Part shown: positions 22,576-35,180 of the stretch, piece by piece
Layout: the number at the start of each line of letters is the position of its first letter
How positions within the stretch are numbered: position 1 is the stretch's first letter
From: Beverwykella pulmonaria
Lineage: Eukaryota > Ascomycota > Dothideomycetes > Pleosporales > Melanommataceae
NCBI GenBank assembly: GCA_001599595.1
Contig: BCHH01000009.1
Span: 360,099-424,098 of the forward strand
DNA length: 64,000 nucleotides
Reading direction: 5' to 3'
Program-made: the position numbers and the translations under genes
Notes under the pieces: generated by a model
What the model was told of the DNA's origin: nothing
Seen by the model: only the letters and a program-made list of their open reading frames with translations
Database searches by the model: none

Positions 22576-25009
22576 CTTGGAAAGGAATAAGAAATCTCAG
22601 AAAGGAGCGTGGGGTAGAGAGCGTTGCTGAAGAACCATGAGACAAATGACCAGGATGAATCGAATTTATCATAGACTGAGACCTGGGTGATCTTGTTTAC
22701 CTGTACAAGAATTCGATTGTGTTGGAATGGAACTATGCACCTAGTAGCCTCATTTAGGCCTAGTCAAGAAATGTCGTGAAGGACGGTTTATCGAAAGGGA
22801 CAGGAATGAAGAAAGCTTGGAAACCTCGGCAGCCTTCAAACAAACAGAGGAGCATATAATCATGGTATTGGTCTCTCAACAATGCCGTTGTTCATATCAG
22901 GTGAAGGAAGTTGCCTCCATTTTGCCTAGGTATAAAGCCGTCATCGAAGAGGCTATCCTGATCACTCAATGCTGTTGCCACAACCGCATGTTTTGCTAGA
23001 GATTTGTGCTTCTTCCCGAGGTGGAATGTGTGTTGAGCGAAAGCATCCTCTCGACGTTGTTTGACTTGAATTCCGATGGGGTCTACAAGCGCTCGACATC
23101 AGTGGCATGGTAACATCATGAACGGCATTCCCAGTGTTCCGGAGTAATTAAAGAGGGCCTCGTTTCCTAGGCAATGAGCCCGAGGGTAGATAACCAGAGT
23201 TCCGAAAGGGAATCTTAGTATAGTGTTGTTGATCTAAGATTGGAGAACAAGTGTGGCAGATGATGAGAGCAGAGAGGGTTGGAGTTAATGGTCGGAATTG
23301 GGAGGACTGGGCGCCGGGCCACGCTACCGGTATGCCTGATTCAATCACACTCTATGCGAGCAGCCCTTAACATCATTTCCGTAGTTATCAGCCTCAATCA
23401 CTATGACAAACTCATCGGAACAGCGCTGATCACATGATTAACGCACACAATGTTAGCGCCCGGCGCCCGCAACGCAAACTCACACTCGCACGCGTATGCA
23501 CAGGCGGAGCTCTCCGCGAAGCCTGACGCTTGCCCTACGGAGGAGGTAACACCTGGACAGCCCGTACTCAGGACCACGTCCATTTCTGGGCATCATGAGC
23601 TCCCCTGCATCTCGTTTCACAGCTGCCGGCCTTGGCTGCAATCTAGCAACAGGGGACGTGGGCCGTTCATTATCGTCTTATGTGCAGCGCTGTCCTCGAC
23701 GTTGTACAGTACATTGTTCATGGTCAGACAATTTACGTTGAGTGCCGTGTTGGAAGGAGTACATGCTCTTGCATCGCCCAGCGCTTAACCACGACGTTAC
23801 ACGACATCGAGGACGTGAACGGGCCAGGTGTCGAGCACACACGCCGCATGCGTAAACATCGGACGATCTTGAACTTTCGACATAGTTTTGAACGAGCAGA
23901 TGATCTTGCAGACCACATGAACGCGTCAAAGACTAGCTGGATTACCAGCGGCGAGTCAGTTCAACACCATCGACTTTTGAAGCTACTGCGTTGACCATTC
24001 AACGGCCAGACACAGCCTCGACCGTGATCGAGAACAGTTGAGCCTTGCTTAACGCTCATATCACCGGCTGCGCCGTGTGAACGGGAGGAGCACAGGTGTG
24101 GCGAAGCAGGCTCCTAACGGGTGCAATTGCGCCTGAAATATTGTTGTGTTTAGCTCTCCCCAGGCACACTTTTGCCACAAGCTGAGAGCCAACTCTTTCT
24201 TCGCAACGTCGAAGACATGGCTGGCGACCGCTGATTGGTTAGGCTCAGCTAGACCTTTCAGCCAATGACAGCTCTCCCCACCCTCATTCTCACAATCGCA
24301 CGTAGAAATCCAGCTGCTCTAGGAAAGAACTGGCGGATGATCTGGCTTTAGAAGCGACCGCGTCTTCAAGCATTGCAGCCGCTCCGCGCAGACGAACAAC
24401 ACCATGTTGTTTAGAGGCTATTTACACTGCCCAATGGTATCGCACAACGTACGCGCCACGAACCCTGCTCGGCTAGCGCACGAATACAAACCTACACCAC
24501 CCTTCCCTCTCCCCCCAGGTCCCGTCGTCACGCCTCCAGAAATCGAACCATTTTTCGGAGCGCGACAATGGAAGCAGGCATGGCGGGTCCATCCTCGGCC
24601 TCCTACTCGAGCGATGCATTACGCACGTCGCCACCACATCGTCAGTACCCGCTGGCTGCCCCTTGGCGAGCCCAGAGCGCTGGTACACACCCTCTAGGCA
24701 TGGCTGACAGTCAGTTCGGGTGTACATTCATATAGAGGCATGTCGCCTGCAGGCAGCAATGTCAGTGCCTGGTAGCACGAACATTTCCCTTTTTCAACTC
24801 TAATCTCATTACTTTGTTTGGGGGCGCAGCAGTCTTTCTCATTGTCCGGTGTCTTCTTCCCCGCTTTCGTTGTTTACTTCTACCCCAGATATTCTTATTG
24901 AGCGGCCGTTCTCTCGACCTTCTTTGGATTGTTTCGTCTGTCTCTTTGGCTTCACGTTACGTTTCATTCACCGCTCAGTTCTTGATCAGAGGTTCCAACA
25001 CTATATACC
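22576..25009. other. Intergenic region, 2.4 kb
   Basis: Only short frames on both strands, with no recognisable motifs. The last 250 bases are CT-rich, a typical fungal promoter and leader composition, ahead of the Ser/Pro-rich gene. I see no repeat or RNA gene. Confidence 0.45.
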
Positions 25010-25801
25010 ATGGATTCTACCATCATGTCTAACCGGCCACACCCTTCAAGGTCGACTTCAACCTCCACCTCCACCTCCACCCGCCGCAGCAAATTCTTCG
25101 GCGCCCCCCTCACCAACCACGGCATGCCCAAAACACCTCTACCAACTTCCCCTGGAGGAAGCTTCCGCTCCCATCGCTTCTCCACCCTCAGGTCCCCGTT
25201 GCTGTCTCCCGCTCTCAGTTCACCACCCCTCACACCAATGTCTGCCATGCCACCACCAATGTCGCCCATGTCACCGCCTATGTCCGCAAAGTCCTTCGGA
25301 ACCTTTATCGAATCTGAGCCCTCGACCCCTGCGTACTCTCCAAGGTCGGGCTCCTCGAACTGGGACAGCAATACATTGTTGTTGCTTTCGCCGGTGTCGT
25401 CGGCGCCGAGCAGTCCTTCCGAGCCCGTGTGGGAGATGATGACGCCTATCAAGAAGCCCAGATCCAAGGAGCCCTCCTCTCGTTTTAGGCTGCGGACGAA
25501 GAATGACAAGACTATCTCCGTCTCATCGATATCCGAAACGCCGTCACCCCAACCCAGTCCTAAACCCACTACTCAAAAGGACCAGAAGGAAAACACTCCC
25601 CCAATGGAGGATGCAGATCCCGAAGTCAAGTCTCAAGCCGAGTCCTCGCACACTGCTCCACTCGGCAAACTGGCTACAAGAATGAAGAGTATTCTTCGAC
25701 GGAAAATGGTCAGTGAAAAGAAAAGCGAGAAAGTCGAGAAGAAGCGGAGAGAGTATGAAGAATTAGATCGCATGGAGGACGTGCATTGGACGGAGATGTG
25801 A
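25010..25801 (+). CDS. Ser/Pro-rich hypothetical protein
   Basis: Single-exon gene of 263 residues; I do not recognise a domain. The first half is a low-complexity Ser/Thr/Pro region, including an STSTSTSTST run and repeated MSPM/PPMS units near residues 77-94. The middle carries several SPxxSP and TP sites that look like targets of proline-directed kinases. The C-terminus changes character: LATRMKSILRRKMVSEKKSEK is basic and continues into a charged helix ending in DRMEDVHWTEM. Its conserved-looking end suggests that this, not the disordered part, is the functional module. The ATG at 25010 has a good context (ATACCATGG). The long opposite-strand frame over the same bases is a composition shadow. 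Confidence 0.72.
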   Translation: MDSTIMSNRPHPSRSTSTSTSTSTRRSKFFGAPLTNHGMPKTPLPTSPGGSFRSHRFSTLRSPLLSPALSSPPLTPMSAMPPPMSPMSPPMSAKSFGTFIESEPSTPAYSPRSGSSNWDSNTLLLLSPVSSAPSSPSEPVWEMMTPIKKPRSKEPSSRFRLRTKNDKTISVSSISETPSPQPSPKPTTQKDQKENTPPMEDADPEVKSQAESSHTAPLGKLATRMKSILRRKMVSEKKSEKVEKKRREYEELDRMEDVHWTEM

Positions 25802-28800
25802 AGGAGCCTCGACTGGAGCTGCAGTTATGACCAGTACGCACGAACAACGCGCATCACTAAGTCTCCAAAATGGATTGACTTTTCTTCCGCCCGAACATAT
25901 ACCCTACAACGCTCTTTTTTTCTTTTAACCTTCTCTTTATTCTTCTCCTTCTTCGAAATACACACGTTGATAGCAGGCTACCACAATCAACCATTCACCA
26001 TCACCACGTCATTTAAATTACTTAGGTGCAAGCATGCAGGTCATGGTGTCATCTTCTCGGGCCGAAGCGTTATACATGGACTTATGCACATGACATGACA
26101 TGAGGAAGGAAGTAATAGGACTATCTATCTATATCAGTTGGCTTACGAGGTACGGATCAATTATTCTGGCGTTTAGGCTTGCGAACCATGCGGGATATTC
26201 TCCTGGCCATACTTGGGAAGAGTGAGAAGGTATAATATCATATCAATACATTCTCAGAGAACACGTCCCACCGTCATGCTATGTGATACTGTGTTCAAAT
26301 AAATATTCTTTGTTGCATAGCCCTTCCAAGACCGCCATTGTAGGCTTAGGCTTGGGGAATAGATCTTATTAAGAGGTTGTCGAGTATGACGAGAACCTAG
26401 TGATCTCATTTACCTTATGTGCGAGCAAAATCAAGCCTTCAAAATAGCAAGGTGCCACGTCACTCCTCAAACAAACGGCTCACTCGAATTGCACTTATTT
26501 TCTAATAATGGTAAATTACTAATGTGCTTCCAACCACTCTACCTTGAGAACTCCCAAGCATATCGATACGGAGGGGCACATGCAGCATAATGCTCTATTC
26601 CCATACCAAAACATCCTTGTCTTGACACCGACTCATTTCTGAATTTTCCAGGGTGTAAACACCGTAAAAGCTATGGTAGACAAAGACCTGCCTCGTCCAT
26701 GGAGACATGAGACCCGAAAGAAAGGACTATACAAAAAGGTATACCCACGCTCAGGAAGATGAGAGCCAAAATGGGATGATCCATAACCGCAGTTTCGGTC
26801 ACCCACTGACAAGAACACATCAACGATAGCTAAAAAAAAAGCAATACATAATAATTTGAACTTCATACCATTTTCTATGGAAGAAGCCACTGATTTATCA
26901 TGTTTGTTATCCACAGTCCTGCGCGCCACGAATAGCGCGTATCTTACAGTTGTAGCCTTCACCACACCGTCGGATATGAACTAGGTAAGCCTTCTCGCTG
27001 AGCACCGGAATCCGCATTGGCATACAGAATAGATTAAATTGCCAATGTTGTGATGTCGAATGTTGCCCTCGATACAGGATAGGGCATGAGTGTGAGCTAT
27101 CTCGAAGGGCTGGTTGCAGTGGGCATAATACCATGTTCTGAAAGTGTGTGGTATCATGTGGAAGTATAGTAGGGCCATAAGTAATTCGTCTTGCTAGATA
27201 TACAGTTGCCCCAGCGTCGGGATTAAATTCCGGCACATGAGGTAGAAGTATGGAGGCGTCGTTTATTATTGGCGTCATTGAAGACCGTAATTTTTAGAAA
27301 TGGAATCATGAGGAAACAGACAGAAATCATTTGCGCCAGAGTAGCTATTTGACAATCCTAAGACGTAGCCTTTCGTATTTTTCCCGAAGATGTTCTGCAA
27401 CTGAGTCGGTTGAAATGTGGTATCTTGAAACCTCTCGGTACGCTTCGAGCTCGCTACGAATGCCAGATCCATCTAATATCATTATCTCAGGCGGACTGGG
27501 CAGTGTCGGAAGGTTTTCTATGGCACTGCTGCCTAACCGCATTGGGTACAAGAAGTCTGTGGTAGGCGGGTAGGGCAATGTGCGAGTATCTTTAGCGGTG
27601 ACAATGCTGTTGTGTCCCAAGTAGGACCATACTTGATTGTAGTGTATCTGGCGACTTTATTCCTGTCTATTGCGGCCTGACAGCTAAGCTTCTGTAAGGA
27701 TAGTGAAAGTGCCGTCTTTCATGTGGTGGGGGCGCTGAATGGAATAAAGCCTGCATGAGAAGTGAAGAGGGTTATCTTAGCAACGGTGCCGACGCCGACC
27801 AAAAACTGAGAAATAATGTGATTGAACCATGAACAATTGTGAGGAAAAGTTAAGTGGACGCGCAAGGATGAGAGCACTGGCGCAGGTCACCAGAAAATAC
27901 AGGTGCGCGAGGATGAAGAAAGTGCAGTGTAAGTGCGAGCACATCATGTCACCAAATGAGTATCCGAGACGAAAGGTTTTCATGTCATGCCATCCTGTCT
28001 CCTATCGTATTTCTCTGCCACCATTGTGCTAGACTTCCAAAAATTTTGCCCAGATCTCACATTACGGTATATATGCTCTGGAAAATAGAAAACAGAGAAC
28101 TTGAGAGAATACAGGGAGTTGGAGACGGAGATGTTGAAGGTGTCGTTGATCTCGATTGACTTGAATTCGTGCGAGTCGTATCTTCGGTCATCAACACACG
28201 GTCACCCACCCATTGGACAAGAAGCGAATTAGCACTGCAAACATACGCGTTTGAAGCCGGAGATAGGGCTGGCTAGCACGCAGTGAGCTGACGAATATCG
28301 TAGTGGAAATAAAAATGGCTCCAGCTGGCCGATCCGGATGATATCGGAGGTCGGCCACTGACACATATCGAGTTGCGGTGACCGTGACACATGGTTCCCT
28401 GCTGTAAAATATTCCAAAGACGTCGATAGCTGTTCTTCACCTCGACGGAGGAAGAAGTGAACAGCTCGAGTCGCTTCATGTTGGTGACGCGGATGCGAGC
28501 ACCTCCGCCTTTAACATGCCAAGGGGACGCAGGGGAACATCCCTAGGGGCGCCGGGACGGTCCAAGCGGCCGAGTCACGTGCCGTGATCGTCAAATCTAG
28601 ATGTTCGAAACCCGAACCGAGCCTGGATGAGCCCGTATTATTAGCAGCTGTTGCCGGGTGTAAAGCCCGAATGGAGGCCTATTTCTCTCGGGCTATTCAG
28701 GTCCCAAGAAAAGGCACAGTCTGTCAGGCCAGGTCGCGTGGAAGAGGGGCAATGGGTGCCGGTGCTGTTGGACTGGAGGGTGCGTGTGATCGCAAGACCA

Positions 28801-29681
28801 CCAGCCTTGGAGGTATCACAGTTCAAGGACGCGAAGACGTCGCAACAGTGCACCATCGGCGTGATTCAGCCGTCGCCCGCCGGAAGTCAAAGCCTGCAAA
28901 ACCAAAAAAAAAGAAGCAGAAGCAGGACAAGGCGAGCGCATGCATGCGGACAGCATTTTTGGCAATCATCGGCCGGTCTTTGACGGTTGTGGCGTGTGGT
29001 GTTGGACCTAGAAAGACAAGGGATTCGATGAAGCTTCGAATGCCCCCTTCCCTTCCCAAACAATGCGCCTAGTCCTGATTAGCCCAATGAGCAGTGCGAC
29101 ACGGACGGCCAGAGATGCCAGAGCATCACCGCAGGCACCGCGAGGGTCGAATGCATCGCCGCAAAAATAAACAATAAAAGGGCATGCCCGCCATCTGCGC
29201 GAGTGCACAACTGCGATGAGGGCGAGGGCGTGTTCTTTTGGGCTTAGCGTGGTTTCCGGCAGCCGCTTGGTTGTCTCCAACCTTCGTGGACAGACCGCAC
29301 TCCCACGTTTAGCGATGGCCAGCGGCGCGCGACGCAATAATATGAACCGGAACATCTGCACAGGGCTGGGGGCACTCCTCCCGACCACGCCCTCTCTCTC
29401 CTCCTTGCACCCATCGTCCTTCTTGTCCGCCCACCACCTACAGCCTTGTATCCATCAACGCCGCTCGACATCGCGACGCCTTGAAGAATCACGACCTGGA
29501 TGTTTGTCTGACCTAGCAGTGCCAGCCACCAAGCAGGCCGCGCCTACAGCTAGGTACGCAACGACGCTGACAATAAAACCCTGACCGCCCACCTCCTCCA
29601 CACCACCCAAACACCCAACACCTCACCTTCGTCCACCGTCGTCTCCGCAACTCCCGCAGCCATCGACGCCGACGACCAAAA
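25802..29681. other. Intergenic region, 3.9 kb
   Basis: The longest gene-free stretch in the window. The left two thirds are AT-rich with many stops in every phase. From about 28500 the base composition becomes GC-richer and frames lengthen (for example 28584-29072 on +), but none shows domain-like sequence. The final few hundred bases probably include the IES4 promoter and 5' leader. Confidence 0.45.
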
Positions 29682-30636
29682 ATGTCGACACCCAAGTCGA
29701 CCAAGTCTCGGACTGTCATCCTCAAGCTGTCGCCCGACCACCTGGTCAAATTCCCACATGTCGCGCCATCAGAAGACTCGCCTGCGAAGCCATCCTCATC
29801 TCCAGAAACACCTGCCGCTCCCGTCATCGACCCAACGCCGCCCACCAACTCGTCCGACTCCACTGTCCCGGCCGCCTCCGTCAACGGCGCCAGCACGCCG
29901 TCAAGCTCGTTGGCACCCCCGGCAACGGGACCAGGAGGGAAGCGAAAGGCCATGGCCGGCCCAAAGGCAGGAACCAAGCGCGGTGCTGCTGCTCTCACAC
30001 CAGATGGCGCCGTCACCCCGAAGCCACGGGGCAAGCCAGGACCGAAAAAGAAGCAGAAGCTGTAAGTACCATCTATAATGGCATCAGCGCCAGTCTACAG
30101 GCGCTTCATCACCCCGCCGACTCTACCTTAACAGCCCTCGTCCCACCTGCACACTCTCCCTTCACATATCCCTCGTCAAGCGAACCTCCAGCCTACTTGG
30201 ATCAATCAAAGGCTAACAGTACTGCAGCGGCGACATGATCAACGACCCAAACAACAAAGGCCCCTTCGCTGCCTCTACGCCCATTCAGAAACTGGGTCCG
30301 AAAGCCAACCAGGGTGCCATCAATGCCGGCCTCCGCGCTCTTGACCGCACCGGAAAGCCGTGTCGGAAGTGGGAGAAGAAGGGCTTCCAACTACGAAGCT
30401 TCACTGGCGTTAATTGGGCTGTTCCAACCTGGCGAGCACCCAAGCGCTCTGCCGTCTTCGCCGAGGACGTCAAGTCCGACACCACAGGTTCGAGCGACAC
30501 AAAGGTCAAGGACGAGAGCAGCGCCGTCAGCGAGAAGAGCGGTGTTATCAACGGCAACGGCAATGCCAGCACACCAGTACCTACTCCCATCAATGGCCTA
30601 ACAAGCTCACCAGTTCCCGTGGTTGCCGCTTCATGA
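29682..30636 (+). CDS. IES4: INO80 chromatin-remodelling complex subunit Ies4
   Basis: Fungal Ies4-like (DUF1711) subunit of the INO80 nucleosome-remodelling complex, nuclear. Exon 1 (29682-30061) and exon 2 (30228-30636) are joined by a 166-base GTAAGT...GCAG intron in phase 2, giving 262 residues. The N-terminal TVILKLSPDHL segment is conserved in the family. It is followed by a Ser/Pro-rich linker and a Lys/Arg/Pro/Gly stretch (GPKAGTKRG, PRGKPGPKKKQKL) that resembles an AT-hook or nuclear-localisation signal. Exon 2 carries the signature block LGPKANQGAINAGLRALDRT with CRKWEKKGFQLRSFTG, ending in WRAP. The tail is low complexity. Confidence 0.9.
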
Positions 30637-31733
30637 TGCCAGCCATCTTTGCACAGGTATGCATATATTTTTTGCCCTTCCTTGAGACACCTATCCCTAT
30701 CTATTCCAATATTCAGGTCCCATTTCCAGCCTGAATAATCTCCCCGCCACCCCTTGGGGCGTGTCTTTCTCTCAATGCGATAAGCTGACTTGATGCAGAT
30801 GGGTTGATGCACAATGTTCCTTGATGCGCTTTCCGGTTGCCTAACTTTCATATTCACTTCACTGCACATTATGATGTGGTATTTCTACCATTCGGTCACA
30901 TTCTTTGGCCTGGGAAGCTAGCCAGTTGGATCTACCTTCTTCACAATTGTGTTTATATACTAGTTCGTTTTGCATATTTGGCGTTTGGGAAATTCAACAG
31001 CAAGGCATGTTGGTTTCAAAATGGGGATTTTATCGGGCGCTAGATAGGCAATGCAATGGGAAGGGAAGGGTGGGATTTGGCTATGGCGCGTGACAACTGG
31101 TCTTCAAGGAGAAGCTGTGGGGGATTGTCGTAGCTGCGTGTGTACAGTGCACGGCAGCAAATAGAGACTGCTTGTATTTTTATTAGCGCATCTGGAGAAG
31201 ACATGATTTCGCATACTCATATTGTAACTGCTTGTAAATGCGTGGACTGGCTTTGCTACTGACTGCGCGTGGGTGTTCGTTATCGCATCGCGGCCAAAGG
31301 CGGGGACCGGCAACCTCTCAAGCACGTCGTCCCATGCTTTGGTCACTTCATTCGGACTCACGACGCCTCAAACGCTCACCGCCTGTAGCTGCCCACAATT
31401 ACCCCATACGTTCAAACAATGTATGCATTTGCAGACACGGCACAGGGAACCGCGTGCCACACTCGTTGATCGGTGCCATCTCCGCCGTTGCTGCCAACAA
31501 ACGACCGTGAACGACCTCGCACCGTCTGCCAACACCTCGACAGACGCCTCCAGTTGCCAGCGTCCACGCTTCTACCGGCCATCGACTGCTTCGCGAATCA
31601 TTACCTGCCACTTCTTCTGGAGCGCTGCTGTTCCCCGTGTGTGAGTCGTGCGCTGGGCTGCCGCATCGGTCCGTCAGACGTCAACGCGGTGCTTTTATAG
31701 TTCCGTCTCCCCTGCCCCAACCCCCCACCAGCA
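30637..31733. other. Intergenic region
   Basis: 3' flank of IES4 and the promoter and leader of the RanBPM-like gene. Frames in 31230-31700 exist in several phases without protein-like content. No gene seen. Confidence 0.5.
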
Positions 31734-34018
31734 ATGTTCCGAAGGTCGTCGTACGCTTCAGTAGCAGCCGGGAACAGTAGCCAGCCACCGCATGCCGCCC
31801 CTACCCGGTCAGGCGCTTTCTCACATCTCGCCAGCAGCAACCCCATCTCAGGCCCGCAGGCGAACCACCCGTCCACCACTCATTCGCGACACCACTCCCG
31901 ATCCGTCGACGTCGACGGCCATAACGGCATGTCTACCTCTTGGGGCCGAACGGGCCCTTTGCCGTCGTATTCGAGTCAGTTTGGCTATCTGAATGGCCAC
32001 GGGGGAGGCATGTCAGAAGGCCCAATACCCTCATTCTTTGTGCCGTCGTATCTAAGAGGCTCGAAACATGCGGAGAATCTGGAGGAGGTGCATCTGGCGA
32101 GGCTAGCAGCCCAGAGGGAGCGGGAACACCGGTCGACGCACTCGTCAAATGCGGGCTCGCTCTCCACAAGCTCGAGCAGCGTGAATCTTCACAAAAACAC
32201 CCCCTCCCACCGCGGGATGATCCACGATATTGTCGAGCGGGCACCCGTGTTCATCGACGAGCCCGTCGCCCCCTGGCCGACCAAGTGGAGCGACGTAAAC
32301 AAATACGAACAGCTGGAGATTGAGGAGGGTGGAAGACAGGCCAAGTTTGCTGGCACGCAGAAGCCCCACGACGAAGCGGCTTCCGTACGAGCGGACAACC
32401 CAATGCCTCGACAATGTGGCATATACTACTACGAGGTCACGGTGGTGTCCAAGGGCAAAGACGGGTAGGTACAACTCTGCGCAGTGTCGGACTGCAAGCT
32501 GACAATCTTTGAGCAGAATGATTGGCGTTGGATTCTCCGGTCCGAAGGTCGTTCTGAATAGGATACCAGGATGGGAGCCGGAATCGTATGCCTACCATGG
32601 CGACGATGGACAGTGCTTCAGCAATACCACTTCAGGGAAGCCATATGGGCCAAAGTTTGGCACACTGGATGTCATAGGCTGTGGAATAAATTTCCGGACA
32701 GGCACAGCCTTCTTCACAAAAAATGGGCATTACATTGGTATGTCGGCTGGCTCTAGTAGAGTACAATTTTGCTCATCTCTTCAGGTACCGCTTTCAAAGA
32801 CTTGAAACCCAACCAGCTATACTACCCTACTGTCGGCATGAAGAGACCGGGCGAGACCCTAAGAGCAAACTTTGGCCAAGAGCCCTTTGCCTTTGATATC
32901 GATAAAATGGTACAGGTAGGTTGAAGCGTGAGTCCTTGCTCTCGCTGCTATCTCGCTAACACTTCGAAGGCGGAAAAAGCATCAATACAAGCCGAGATCG
33001 CACGGGCAAAGTCCCCACATAAAGAGAAGATGGATGAAACCGACTTCATCCAGGAGTTTGTAAGACAATACTTGACGCACGATGGATATGTAGATACAGC
33101 CCGAGCATTCAGGGAGGAAGTCATTGAAGAAGCAAGGGCACTTGCAGCTGATGGGGATGCGGAGCCCTCTTATGTGGAAGCCGAGGAGGACCTAGATGCG
33201 ATAAATCGACAGAGCAAGTCCTACCTCTATGACGCAGAATGTTCCTCGGTGCTAACGGGCTGCAGAAATTCGCGCAGCAATTGTTGATGGCGACATCGAC
33301 AAAGCGCTCAAACACACCTCCGCTTACTACCCCTCAGTCCTCCGCGATAACGAAAATATCTACTTCAAGCTCCGCTGTCGAAAGTTCATTGAAATGATAC
33401 GCAAATGCAACGAACTCAACGCACAATGCCACCCTGTACCAACCCCACCTTCCAAACGCTCAACTGCCTCCACTTTCAATCGGAATTCCACAGCAACCGA
33501 CGAATACGATTTTGAAATGGAACTCGACGAGCAACTCGGCGTACACAACAACGGAGCATCGTGGGACGATGGCGCTGATGTGAATGCGGACGATGACGAC
33601 GACGATATCGAAGATAAAGAGGCCAAGTTGAGCCAGTTGACCACCGACACTATTGAGTATGGCATGGAGCTCAAATCGGAATTTTCGAATGATCCGAGGA
33701 GGGAGGTCAAGAAGGCGTTAGAGGATACGTTTGCGTTGATTGCATATGAAAATGTGAGAGAGAGTAGTCTGGCTCCATTGCTGGATACGGCGGGGAGGAT
33801 GCCGGTTGCTGAGGAGCTTAACAGCGCTATCTTGGGTAAGTCTGATCATAACATGTATTCGAAGCCGTGCCTGCTGACCTGTCATAGTTTCACTAGGCAA
33901 ATCCTCCTCAGCGGCCCTCGAACGCCTGGTTCAACAAACGGAAGCGTTAGTCAACGAGCTCGCGGACGACGGTGGTCCTGGTGCGTTTATCAATGTGCGG
34001 AGGGACTTTCTGCAATAG
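31734..34018 (+). CDS. RanBPM/Gid1-like SPRY-LisH-CTLH protein
   Basis: Homologue of RanBP9/RanBP10 and yeast Vid30/Gid1, a scaffold of the GID/CTLH ubiquitin ligase. Six exons: 31734-32464, 32517-32737, 32785-32915, 32970-33213, 33266-33835 and 33897-34018, giving 672 residues. The SPRY domain spans about residues 230-355 ([20 protein letters not shown]-like [18 protein letters not shown]). LisH spans about 375-407 ([15 protein letters not shown]). CTLH spans about 440-495 ([15 protein letters not shown]). A CRA-like C-terminal domain spans about 560-672. Residues 1-200 are Ser-rich and variable. Intron 4 (33214-33265) has a GC donor, A|GCAAGT, with a clear GCTAAC branch point; only this donor keeps the family sequence RQKIRAAI in frame. 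All other introns are GT-AG. Confidence 0.92.
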
Positions 34019-35180
34019 GCTTGCTCATGTTCTTGACGCGCACAACTTCCTGGTGGCCAGTGAAGGGGGACACGCTGTGCAACTGACTGATTGAGGTGAG
34101 GTAGGGCCGAGGTTGTAGTTGAATGAGTGGTAACCTGTTTATTTTTATCCCTGACCTTTTGGGCGGCTTCTAGTTTCTCGTTAGCATTTACACTGGCCTG
34201 CGTGGAGCCCGGTTATCATGTTTATATTCCTATTTCCTTTGATAATTGATTCTCTGGCGCAGAACAATTGCTCTCCTCTCATGTGCGGGCGTATGGGGAG
34301 TTTTTGTTCGGGCTAGGATAGTAGGGATTGGGTTGACGGTGTTCAGGGTGTCGTTTCCTAGGCATGCGTTTGGCAGTTGTAGATAGCTGGATACGGAATA
34401 CTTTACTGCTTTGAGTGCTCTTTTCTTTCTTCTCCCTTTTTTTTTTTTTTGGAAAAGAGGGTTGGTTGTTGGACGAGTGGACGGGAACAGGGGGAATCGT
34501 GTGTGCGCTTCTTGTGGTTTTGATATGGGGTAAGTCTGTAGGGGAGTATATGCCGGATTGTGTTTTTATCTGCAGGGGACTGATTTGGATTGATTGGGTT
34601 AGAGTAATGTCGCGTGGAGACAAGTGGAAGGTCTCTGGATTGGCATGGTTGGTTTTGATTGACTTGATTGACCTGATCGACTTGCGTTGAGCCGAGTGTG
34701 GAAGTGCCCGTTTCAAAAAGCCTGGTGCCTATCAAGTCCTACAAGCTCGCCGCATCCTCACTCTTCATACTTGCCCCCCTGGGCGTGCACGTACATGCGC
34801 TGTAAACGCCCGCAACCGGCTAGTGCATGGAGAGAGCTCACTAAGGGGTAGTGTCCAGACTGCAGATATAGTACTTAGGTACGGTGGATCTGCTACGCCT
34901 CGCCCCAAGGCACAAAGTCCATATGCAAAATCATAGATCTGTTGGTTTGGCATACACATTATATGGGGTAGATCCCTATGTTCCGGGTATAATACGGACT
35001 GGCCCTCGATAAGTGATGACAGCCGAAAGCGCCTTTTCAGAAGACTAACCAAGGGGTCCCGATCCGTTCGTCGCCTGCCTCATAACAATGTTGATAAACA
35101 AATGGCGTGCTTGATCACGACTCCCACAACCCGAATGTACCTGTTTATCACCCCAAGATTCTTTTTAAGTATTGTCCATC
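34019..35180. other. Convergent intergenic region
   Basis: Space between the convergent RanBPM-like and PP2C genes. It contains a 14-base poly-T run (34437-34450). Frames are short and biased. No gene seen. Confidence 0.5.
34437..34450. repeat. Poly-T run
   Basis: Fourteen consecutive T bases in noncoding sequence. It is a simple homopolymer. Confidence 0.9.

Noticed and set aside
24849..25569. Long frames on both strands over the Ser/Pro-rich gene
   Set aside because: They are shadows of the 25010-25801 gene, whose frame has the conserved-looking basic C-terminus.
28584..29072. 162-codon frame on +
   Set aside because: Composition is uneven, no motif is seen, and there is no sign of introns or conserved blocks.
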